From: a candidate division KSB1 bacterium
GTDB lineage: Bacteria > Zhuqueibacterota > Zhuqueibacteria > Zhuqueibacterales > Zhuqueibacteraceae
Assembly: GCA_034506175.1 (NCBI GenBank)
Contig: JAPDQB010000049.1
Coordinates: 1 to 50,638 of the forward strand
Length of the DNA: 50,638 bases
Reading direction: 5' to 3'
The translations under genes and the position numbers were made by a program. The notes beneath the pieces were generated by a model. It saw only the letters and a list, made by a program, of their open reading frames with translations, was not told where the DNA came from and did not search any database. Positions 33,018 to 39,722 of this stretch are shown here, piece by piece; the stretch's first letter is position 1, and every line of letters begins with the position of its first letter.

Positions 33018-34010
33018 TCAACCCTTTACTTCTTGAATCGCCGCGGTTAAAGCCGGCACGACCTCGAAGAGATCGCCAACGACGCCATAATCCGCCAGAT
33101 CGAAAATCGGCGCGCGCTCATCCTTGTTGATCGCCACGACGACGCGCGAGCCTTTCATGCCAACGATATGTTGAATCGCCCCGGAAATGCCGACCGCCAC
33201 GTAAAGTTTCGGCGCCACGGTTTGGCCTGACGAGCCGATTTGCCGATCCATCGGCAGCCAGCCGTCATCACAAACCGGACGCGACGCCGCGATCTCCGCG
33301 CCGAGCGCCTTCGCAAGTTCTTCGACAATCGGCAATTTGTCTTTTTCTTTAATGCCGCGCCCGACCGAGACGATCACCTCGGCTTTGGTCAGATCAACTT
33401 TGCCTTTGACGCCTTCAAAAATTTCCAGCACCTTCGTGCGAATCGACGCGCCGGAAAGATTGACGCCGGCATCGGCAACCGCCGCGCTGCCGCCTTTCGC
33501 CAGCTTGTCGCTGCTCACCGCGCCGGCTTGAAAACTCACAAAATTTGGCCCGCTCTTCTGGTCGGTAAAAGAAAAATCCGCATTGATTTTTCCTTGAAAC
33601 ATCTGCCGGATAAAAACCACTCCGCCGTCTTCAAAACGATAACCGATGCAGTCGCTCATAAAAACGCGGCCAAGGGCTGTCGCCAGTTTCGGCATGTAAT
33701 CACGCGCCTGATAGGAATGGCCGGCAAAAACATATTGCGGCTGCGCTTTTTCGATAATTTGTTTCGTTGCCGCTGAAAAGCCGTCCGGCGTATAATTCAA
33801 CAACTCGCTGTTTTCAGCAAACCACACCTGTTGAATTTTCGCCTCGGCCACTGCTTTCCCGGCGGCTTGGGCATTTTTGCCCAACACCAAGGCGCTGATC
33901 GGCTGATTCAAAACCGCGCCGATTTCTTGCGCCGCCGCCAACGCTTCCCAGCCGATGCGGCTCACTTTGCCGTCATTCTGCTCGACAATCGTCAAGATTC
34001 CCGAAGCCAT
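33018..34010 (-). CDS. etfA: Electron transfer flavoprotein subunit alpha
   Basis: 330 residues. With the beta subunit it forms the FAD-containing ETF that takes electrons from acyl-CoA dehydrogenases. The N-terminal domain starts GILTIVEQNDGKVSRIGWEA. The C-terminal FAD domain has VSVGRGIKEKDKLPIVEEL, GSSGQTVAPKLYVAVGISGA and IQHIVGMKGSRVVVAINKD. I use ATG 34010 (after GGAGAAACAA), not the longer frame from 34106, which would extend into etfB. An acyl-CoA dehydrogenase gene lies about 700 bp upstream, consistent with a shared role in fatty-acid oxidation. Confidence 0.95.
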   Translation of the reverse strand: MASGILTIVEQNDGKVSRIGWEALAAAQEIGAVLNQPISALVLGKNAQAAGKAVAEAKIQQVWFAENSELLNYTPDGFSAATKQIIEKAQPQYVFAGHSYQARDYMPKLATALGRVFMSDCIGYRFEDGGVVFIRQMFQGKINADFSFTDQKSGPNFVSFQAGAVSSDKLAKGGSAAVADAGVNLSGASIRTKVLEIFEGVKGKVDLTKAEVIVSVGRGIKEKDKLPIVEELAKALGAEIAASRPVCDDGWLPMDRQIGSSGQTVAPKLYVAVGISGAIQHIVGMKGSRVVVAINKDERAPIFDLADYGVVGDLFEVVPALTAAIQEVKG

Positions 34011-34102
34011 TTGTTTCTCCACATATGAAATTAATCTTGAAATCTTAATGCGTAATTCGTCAACAGCCACGCAATGTGCAATCCGAAATCCGCAATTCGC
34101 AA

Positions 34103-34873
34103 TCAAATAACCTTCGCCTCATTCTTCAATTTCTCCGCAAGCTGCTTCGCCACGCTTTTCGCGTCGCCTTGCAGAATCTGCGTCTGCTTGCTTTTTACCG
34201 GCACATACATTTTGCTCATCTTGACGCTTTGCCTCATGGGCACGCCGAGATCCGCCACGTTCATTTCCTTCAACGGCTTTTTCTTTGCTTCCATAATTCC
34301 CTTGATGGTTGCATAACGAATTGGCGCATAGCCGGATTGCACCGTCAACACGGCGGGAGAGGGCAGCTCGATGTATTGAAACCAACCGCTTTCCAGCTCG
34401 CGTTTGATTTTGAGCCTGCCGTCGAGCGACTGGATTTCCATCACCAGCGTCGCATGAGGCATGCCCAGCAATTCCGCCAGCACCACGCCGGTTTGGCCGA
34501 AACCAAGATCATCGCTTTGCAAGCCGGTGAGAACGAGATCGGGATTTTCCGGTTTGATCGCCGCCGCCAGAAGATTGGCGCTCAACAGCGGATCCAAAAT
34601 CGGCTGTTCGTGATTGATCACCAGCGCGCGATCCGCGCCCTTCGCCAGTGCCTGCGAAATGGCCTGCTTCAACCGCGCCGCCGGCCCCATCGAGATCACG
34701 ATCACCTCGCCGCCGTGTTTCTCTTTCAATCGCAAGCCGGCCTCCAGCGCGTAATGATCACTCTCGTTGATTTCAAAATTCAAATTTTTCTCATCGACCC
34801 AGATGCCGTCCGCCGTGATTTTAAGCTGCGAATCTTTCAACGGCACCTGTTTCAGGCACAGAATGATTTTCAC
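34103..34873 (-). CDS. etfB: Electron transfer flavoprotein subunit beta
   Basis: 256 residues. The start is a GTG at 34873 with GGAG six nt before. Family segments include MKIILCLKQVPLKDSQLKIT, LEAGLRLKEKHGGEVIVISM and DLVLTGLQSDDLGFGQTGVV, the last being the AMP-site region. The C-terminal recognition-loop region reads GIMEAKKKPLKEMNVADLGV. It precedes etfA by 92 bp and follows a small acidic protein gene by 11 bp; the three are probably co-transcribed. Confidence 0.95.
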   Translation of the reverse strand: MKIILCLKQVPLKDSQLKITADGIWVDEKNLNFEINESDHYALEAGLRLKEKHGGEVIVISMGPAARLKQAISQALAKGADRALVINHEQPILDPLLSANLLAAAIKPENPDLVLTGLQSDDLGFGQTGVVLAELLGMPHATLVMEIQSLDGRLKIKRELESGWFQYIELPSPAVLTVQSGYAPIRYATIKGIMEAKKKPLKEMNVADLGVPMRQSVKMSKMYVPVKSKQTQILQGDAKSVAKQLAEKLKNEAKVI

Positions 34874-34884
34874 GTGGTGCTCCT

Positions 34885-35148
34885 TTATTTTTCAACTTTG
34901 GCTTCAAGTTCTGCAGGTTCTTCCGCTTCTTCAGTCAGTAGGCCTGCTTCTTCCATAATGTTCTCGATGTCATCAAGCATGCCTTCCAGTTCATCCGGTT
35001 CTGCGTTGAAATATTCCTGAATTGCTTTCGCATCCATATTTTCAAGTGCTCTCAAAAAAAGCTCCCGGTAAATTCTTAATTCCGATTCGGAAATCTCGAC
35101 ACTAAAGAGTTGGATGTTTACAATTTCACGTTTGCTGATTAAATTCAT
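34885..35148 (-). CDS. Small acidic hypothetical protein upstream of etfB
   Basis: 87 residues, helical and very acidic towards the C-terminus (DELEGMLDDIENIMEEAGLL then a Glu-rich tail). GAGG lies 8 nt before ATG 35148. The stop is only 11 bp before the etfB GTG, so translation is likely coupled. I do not recognise the family; the middle part (YRELFLRALENMDAKAIQEY) suggests a two-helix protein-binding unit. Confidence 0.6.
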   Translation of the reverse strand: MNLISKREIVNIQLFSVEISESELRIYRELFLRALENMDAKAIQEYFNAEPDELEGMLDDIENIMEEAGLLTEEAEEPAELEAKVEK

Positions 35149-35175
35149 AAACGTATCCTCAAAAATTTGGAAGTT

Positions 35176-35442
35176 TTAGTAAACTCTCCGCCAATATCCT
35201 TTTTTGATCCCTTCTCGCCGCTCATGTCTTGTCGTTCGAAAGCTGGTAAGATGAGAATCTTTGTCTAAAACATGAGTTCGGCCATTTTGCCCGACATAAA
35301 CCGTCCGTCCATTCTGCTGCTCATAAACTTCCTCAGGATTATCGCGATCGTGGAATGCAAAAGCCGTTGGCCTCGTTCCTTCTCGATGTCGTTGTTGACC
35401 ATGCGCCGTTCGCCGCTTGCTTCTTTCATCAGCCATTTCCAA
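35176..35442 (-). CDS. Small basic hypothetical protein
   Basis: 88 residues. The C-terminal 50 look like real protein: NPEEVYEQQNGRTVYVGQNG followed by RTHVLDKDSHLTSFRTTRHE and ending KKGYWRRVY, a repeat-like beta segment. The N-terminal part is Arg/His-rich and may be non-coding, so the start is uncertain. The family is unknown to me. It lies between etf genes and the acyl-CoA dehydrogenase on the same strand. Confidence 0.45.
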   Translation of the reverse strand: MEMADERSKRRTAHGQQRHREGTRPTAFAFHDRDNPEEVYEQQNGRTVYVGQNGRTHVLDKDSHLTSFRTTRHERREGIKKGYWRRVY

Positions 35443-35536
35443 CTCCTCTCCACAAATTTCACTTCCAAATTAGCGAGAACAACGACAAACCGCAAGAGAA
35501 AATTTTTCCTGATTAAGCAAATCGACTCCACAAATA

Positions 35537-35577
35537 CTCGCACCCCTACTCGCTTTAAAGCGAGTAAGAGTACGAGT
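35537..35577 (-). terminator. Inverted repeat after the acyl-CoA dehydrogenase gene
   Basis: A perfect 20-bp palindrome TACTCGCTTTAAAGCGAGTA (35547-35566) is the core of a longer imperfect inverted repeat of about 41 bp. It begins about 30 bp after the stop of the dehydrogenase gene on the minus strand and may be its terminator, though it lacks a clear T run. Confidence 0.45.
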
Positions 35578-35604
35578 ACAAGCAATCAGCATCGAGCATC
35601 CAGT

Positions 35605-37341
35605 TCACACATTCACCTTAAAAGGATAACCGCCTCGCTCATACACCATCTCGCAGATTTGCTTGCGCTCGCGGTCGATGTTGTCGTCGATCTGCCGCAA
35701 ATTGCGACGAACGCGGCGCCAGGCTTCTTCGATAAACGTTTTCGCCACCAGCAAATCCTGTTCGACGTCGGGCGCATTTTCTTTGAGCAAGGTGTCGACG
35801 CGAGCAATGATCGCCACCATCGCGTACAAATCGATCACCATATCCGCCAGCCGGCGTTGGATGAATTGTTTCAGAATAATGTTCTTGCCATGTTTGATCA
35901 GCACTCGTTCTGTCACCTGATGCAGCGCCTTCGCATACTCGTTGAATTTTGCGGCTTCGTCACGCAGGGCGGGATGGACGCCGTCGAGATGATCATGCGC
36001 CACCTTGTCTTTGACTTTCTGCACGGCGTATCCCGTCAACAAACCGAAGCCCTTGATCGGATCGCGCAGGGCCTTGCCGATTTTTTTGAGATACTCGCCC
36101 GGGCCTTGCATGCCGGCCAGCGCCACAAACGCGCGCAAAATCTCGTTCGTGCCCTCAAAGATCAGATTGATGCGCGCGTCGCGCAGAATGCGCTCGTAGG
36201 GATAATCGCGCGAGTAGCCGATGCCGCCGGCAATTTGCATCGCCTCGCTGGCGAGATTCCACACCGCCTCACTCACAAAAATTTTGCTGATCGCTGATTC
36301 CAGCGAAAAATCCACCTGCTCGCGGTCCGCCAGCGCCGTGGTGAGATAAACCATGCTTTCGGCTGCGTAAGTTTCCGTCACCATCCGCGAGATTTTTTCC
36401 TGAATCATCTCGAACTGCGCGATGGGCTTGCCGAATTGTCTGCGGTTTTTCGCGTGCTCGATCGCCAGTCGCGTCAAGGTTTTGCAACCGCCGAGGCAGC
36501 CGCTGGCGAGACCGAGTCGGCCAACGTTCAAAATTTCCATGGCGATTTTGAAGCCTTTGCCCATCGGCCCGAGCATATTTTCAACCGGAACTTTGACGTT
36601 GTCGAAATTCAGCGAGGTGGTGTTGGAGCCGTGAATGCCGAGCTTCTCTTCGGGTTTGCCCGAGGTAAATCCCGGCATGCTGCGGTCGACGATGAAGGCG
36701 GTTATTTTTTCCTTTTTCTCGCCGGCTTCCACCATCTCGGTTTTGGCAAAGACGGTGTAAACATGGCCGATGCCGCCGTTGGTGATCCAGATTTTGCCGC
36801 CGTTGAGCGTAAAAAATTTTTTGCTGGCATCAATAACCGCTTTGGATTGAATGCCTGCCGCATCGCTGCCGGCGCCGGCTTCGGTCAACGCAAACGCCCC
36901 CATCCATTCGCCGCTGGCCATGCGCGGTAAATATTTTTCCTTCTGCTGATCGGTGCCATAACTGATGATGCCTTTGCTACCGATCGACAAATGGCCGCCG
37001 AGCGAAACCGCGAGCGAGGCATCGTAGTTGCAGATTTGCTCGAAGACGCGGCTGTACGCGGTTTGCGACAGCCCGGCGCCGCCGTATTTTTCCGGAATCG
37101 ACAGGCCGAAAAAGCCGAGCTGCTTGAGGCCGTCCCAAACATTTTGCGGAATGTAACCGAGCCGGTCGATTTCCTCGGATTTGATGTTATCGCGCGCAAA
37201 TTCATTGAACGCCTCGACAATCGCTTGCAAGCTCTCCTGTTCTTCGGCTTTCATTTTCGGATAGGGAAACACCATCTCCTGCTCGATTTCGCCGGCGAAG
37301 AGGGATTTCAAAAAGCTGCGGGATTTTTCTTCGGTGCTCAT
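35605..37341 (-). CDS. Acyl-CoA dehydrogenase (VLCAD-like, long form)
   Basis: 578 residues: a standard acyl-CoA dehydrogenase of about 380 residues plus a C-terminal helical extension of the very-long-chain type. The FAD and substrate segments are ALTEAGAGSDAAGIQSKAVI, GGKIWITNGGIGHVYTVFAK and AMQIAGGIGYSRDYPYERIL. The catalytic Glu region is LIFEGTNEILRAFVALAG. It oxidises acyl-CoA to trans-2-enoyl-CoA and passes electrons to ETF, whose genes are downstream on the same strand. FadJ- and thiolase-type genes lie upstream beyond an accessory patch. Confidence 0.93.
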   Translation of the reverse strand: MSTEEKSRSFLKSLFAGEIEQEMVFPYPKMKAEEQESLQAIVEAFNEFARDNIKSEEIDRLGYIPQNVWDGLKQLGFFGLSIPEKYGGAGLSQTAYSRVFEQICNYDASLAVSLGGHLSIGSKGIISYGTDQQKEKYLPRMASGEWMGAFALTEAGAGSDAAGIQSKAVIDASKKFFTLNGGKIWITNGGIGHVYTVFAKTEMVEAGEKKEKITAFIVDRSMPGFTSGKPEEKLGIHGSNTTSLNFDNVKVPVENMLGPMGKGFKIAMEILNVGRLGLASGCLGGCKTLTRLAIEHAKNRRQFGKPIAQFEMIQEKISRMVTETYAAESMVYLTTALADREQVDFSLESAISKIFVSEAVWNLASEAMQIAGGIGYSRDYPYERILRDARINLIFEGTNEILRAFVALAGMQGPGEYLKKIGKALRDPIKGFGLLTGYAVQKVKDKVAHDHLDGVHPALRDEAAKFNEYAKALHQVTERVLIKHGKNIILKQFIQRRLADMVIDLYAMVAIIARVDTLLKENAPDVEQDLLVAKTFIEEAWRRVRRNLRQIDDNIDRERKQICEMVYERGGYPFKVNV

Positions 37342-37448
37342 GGTGGTTTCTCGTGGTGTAAAGTTAGCCAGTTTAATTTTTCGGTTGCATACAGAAAACT
37401 TTCTTGTTATCTTTCAACAACGCTAAAATTGTTTAGGAGATTCGTAAC

Positions 37449-37465
37449 GCAGACTGCCAGTCTGC
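37449..37465. repeat. Short palindromic repeat
   Basis: GCAGACT-GCC-AGTCTGC, the same 7+3+7 layout as GCAGGCT-GGA-AGCCTGC at 13353-13369. It lies between the dehydrogenase start and the antitoxin gene. Confidence 0.65.
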
Positions 37466-37523
37466 AAACGAACCAAACGGGAAAATCTTCGCGGTCGTGA
37501 TAGTTTTTGCGGAGTAATACTAT

Positions 37524-37802
37524 ATGCCCAATACAACTTTAGATCAAACGGTTGCGTCACTAAGTGTTGGCGAATTAATCGAACTTATTCGAAAAACAAT
37601 TCGTGAAGAATTTGCCGATTTGTTTGCGGCAACGAATGGGCACGAGATCCGGCCAGCCCCGCCGCCGATCCGCGACATCGACACGGTTATTGCACGAATG
37701 GAAGCAACCGGTAAATATAACAAAAAATTTCTGGCTTCTCTACGCAAAGGCATGGAACGCTCGAAGACTTTTCAACGCGCTAAAACAAAGTCGAAGCCAT
37801 GA
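37524..37802 (+). CDS. Antitoxin-like protein of a RelE/ParE-type pair
   Basis: 92 residues. The N-terminal helix reads LSVGELIELIRKTIREEFAD, a pattern often found in antitoxins paired with RelE-like toxins. The basic C-terminal tail (KKFLASLRKGMERSKTFQRA) would wrap the toxin. GGAG lies 10 nt before ATG 37524. It overlaps the toxin start by 4 nt (ATGA), the usual coupling in such modules. Confidence 0.7.
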   Translation: MPNTTLDQTVASLSVGELIELIRKTIREEFADLFAATNGHEIRPAPPPIRDIDTVIARMEATGKYNKKFLASLRKGMERSKTFQRAKTKSKP

Positions 37803-38050
37803 TTATTTTACCCTTGCGTAAAGATTTGGAACGCTATCTTGATCGCCACCAGCTCCGTAAAAAGTGGAACAAGCAAAAGCGTTTATTCGAGCAAAGTTGG
37901 CGGCATCCCAGCCTCAATACCGAGCTTATGGAGCCCAAGGATCTCCAGATTTATTCTTTCCGTCTTGATCGAAAGTATCGCGCTGTCTTCGTTTTTGTTG
38001 ATGATCACACGGTTGAGATTATCGACATCAATTGCATTATCATTGATTAA
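37799..38050 (+). CDS. RelE/ParE-superfamily toxin
   Basis: 83 residues. The sequence LIELDRKYR-like core is seen as YSFRLDRKYRAVFVFVDDHT, the Arg-rich strand pair of RelE/YafQ toxins, followed by VEIIDINCIIID as the last strand. A basic N-terminal helix (RHQLRKKWNKQKRLFEQSW) fits RNA binding. Known members are ribosome-dependent mRNA nucleases or gyrase inhibitors; which applies cannot be told. It converges with the next gene, sharing the TTAA of both stop codons. Confidence 0.78.
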   Translation: MIILPLRKDLERYLDRHQLRKKWNKQKRLFEQSWRHPSLNTELMEPKDLQIYSFRLDRKYRAVFVFVDDHTVEIIDINCIIID

Positions 38051-38400
38051 ACCCTGCTCAAAAAATTTTCCAACACAAAAATCTTGCGAAGGCGAAACTG
38101 CAACGGGCTTTCCACCAATGCAATCGCTTTCAAGCTTTCCATTCCTGAAACGAACCACGGATCTTTGCAGGCTGGAATTTCCAATATCCAGCGGGGACAT
38201 TCAAGGCTCATTTCATCGCACAAATAATGCGCCGTTGAAGCCAATAAAGCGTCGAATCTTTCGTTGCTCAATTCAAACGGCTGTGCCAGCGCCGCCAGGT
38301 TTTTGTAATAACGGAAATCGTCCACAAAATCCATGAGGTGAATGACCCAGTTTTTCGGGTCGGAGGCGATTTGCCGTTTGGTTTCACAAAGCGTTGTCAT
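38047..38400 (-). CDS. Hypothetical partner of a DUF6036 nucleotidyltransferase
   Basis: 117 residues, helical (IHLMDFVDDFRYYKNLAALA, then FVSGMESLKAIALVESPLQF and FRLRKIFVLENFLSRV). Its ATG overlaps the end of the nucleotidyltransferase frame (ATGA), so the two were made together. Adjacent small helical partners are usual for this nucleotidyltransferase type, as in the fused version at 9522-10424, but the two partners are not obviously similar. An antitoxin or toxin role is inference. Confidence 0.6.
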   Translation of the reverse strand: MTTLCETKRQIASDPKNWVIHLMDFVDDFRYYKNLAALAQPFELSNERFDALLASTAHYLCDEMSLECPRWILEIPACKDPWFVSGMESLKAIALVESPLQFRLRKIFVLENFLSRV

Positions 38401-38903
38401 GCCTCAAACAACTCTTCAATAAAAAACTGCGTTGCCGGTTTGATGCGTTGGCGAGGATAATATTTCTCGAGAATCGAGCAAACTTCCTACGCTGATTTTA
38501 GCCCAAGCAAGCTGATCAGAAATTGTACGTCTTGCTTCTCGGTCGCTTCGACTCTGGCCGCCAAAGTTTTCATTGCCAGCAGATAATCCGGCTCTGGCGC
38601 GAATATTTTGAGGTTGGAAAAGTTAAAGAGAATGCGTTGCGGATGTTCGACGACATAGCCTTTGACAGCGTCATTCAACCAGTCTTCTTTCAAACCGCAG
38701 GCTTCAGCGACTCGCCTGGCCGCTTCGCGCAATTGCTGCGTTGGTTTGAAGACGGCATACACGTCTTTGGTGTTGGGGCGGGCATCATAAACCAAACACA
38801 TCACCGCGCCGCCATACAAGCACACTTCGCCTTTGACGCCCAACAAGTGCAATTCGTCATTTAGCTTTTCCAATGCCGATTTGATTTGGCTTTTGGTCAT
38901 CAT
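38397..38903 (-). pseudogene. DUF6036-type nucleotidyltransferase with in-frame TAG
   Basis: The open frame from 38903 stops after 138 residues at TAG (38487-38489), but the same frame continues without another stop for 29 family-like residues (EVCSILEKYYPRQRIKPATQ, FFIEELFEA) to a TGA overlapping the partner's ATG. So a nonsense change, not a frameshift, has removed the end. The motif region reads GEVCLYGGAVMCLVYDARPN then TKDVYAVF, where the family normally has D-x-D; the second Asp is Tyr. Together these suggest an inactive or decaying gene, unless TAG is read through. Confidence 0.75.
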
Positions 38904-38941
38904 GGTGAATCCGAGCGATTCAATGAGCGCAAAAGGCTAAC

Positions 38942-39212
38942 GTTTAACGAACATCCTGAACACAGCGAAATCCAAGGAATTCGTCGCTGAGGGCCGGATT
39001 GCCCCAGTATGATCGGCGCGGTGCTGATCGTTTGGAAGATCGAACCACGACCCGCCACGCAAAACCCGCTGCGTACCATACGATGGGCCTTTCGAATTGC
39101 GTTCCGGGCTAAAGTTGTAATAGTTTTTACCATACCAATCCGCGCACCATTCACGAACATTGCCAGCCATATCGAATAATTGGTCAATGAACCAAGCGCC
39201 AACCAAAGACAA
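38942..39212 (-). pseudogene. Formylglycine-generating enzyme/SUMF1-type C-terminal fragment
   Basis: Only the last third of an FGE-sulfatase domain is present: LFDMAGNVREWCADWYGKNY and RVLRGGSWFDLPNDQHRAD. The ending YWGNPALSDEFLGFRCVQDV follows after a one-base frameshift near 39008 and stops at 38942. The N-terminal two thirds are missing, replaced by the start of the DUF2283 gene region. Such domains modify sulfatases or occur in regulatory and retroelement-linked proteins; this piece cannot function. Confidence 0.8.
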
Positions 39213-39224
39213 GTTTTCATCTCC

Positions 39225-39440
39225 CTACCCTCCGAAGTGGTTTTGGTTTGCCATTTCGAATTCGATACCTTGTGGTTTCGTCACACGGCGCGAGGCATCG
39301 AGAATTTCAAGCGAGACCAAATGGCCGTTATCGTCATAATCTAAAATGACGCCTTCCTTGTCTTCGTCACTTTCTGCCACGGGTGAATCTTTGAAAATCA
39401 CCGCAAGCGTATCGGTGTCCGGATCATATATCACTTTCAC
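39225..39440 (-). CDS. DUF2283 family protein
   Basis: 71 residues matching DUF2283: MKVIYDPDTDTLAVIFKDSP, then EGVILDYDDNGHLVSLEILD. The start is GTG 39440 with GGAGG six nt before. The family often sits next to a DUF4258 gene in a toxin-antitoxin-like pair, and a DUF4258 remnant lies just upstream here. It appears intact, with a short extra C-terminus (EFEMANQNHFGG). Confidence 0.85.
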   Translation of the reverse strand: MKVIYDPDTDTLAVIFKDSPVAESDEDKEGVILDYDDNGHLVSLEILDASRRVTKPQGIEFEMANQNHFGG

Positions 39441-39443
39441 ATG

Positions 39444-39665
39444 TTACCTCCGATACTTTTGAATTTTGCTGGTGCGATAAACTGTGACGACTTCTGCCGG
39501 GTCACGATCTACGTCGACAAAAACACGCCACAGATACATTTGTGGCGGATCGCCTAAAGTCAGCCGCGATTGATGGACATTTCGTCCGGCTCATACTTCT
39601 TGCGCTTGTTCAGGAGAGGCAAGGACTGCAGCGAGTTGATCTTCCGTAATCTGGCGCCTTTTCAT
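39444..39665 (-). pseudogene. DUF4258-type toxin-like gene with in-frame TGA
   Basis: Minus-strand frame: MKRRQITEDQLAAVLASPEQ, then a TGA at 39591-39593 where an Arg (CGA) would fit, then AGRNVHQSRLTLGDPPQMYL, WRVFVDVDRDPAEVVTVYRT and SKIQKYRR, stopping at 39444. Both halves are in one frame. The expected HA-x-x-x-M start (AHAEFEMKRRQ) is also in frame upstream but lacks a start codon. So the toxin-like half of the DUF4258/DUF2283 pair is broken. Confidence 0.75.
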
Positions 39666-39722
39666 CTCGAATTCCGCGTGCGCTTTAATAAATGAAAAAC
39701 TGGAATGGGAATCATCTTTATT

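Noticed and set aside
34076..35020. Plus-strand open frame of 314 codons
   Set aside because: Antisense to etfB and the small acidic gene.
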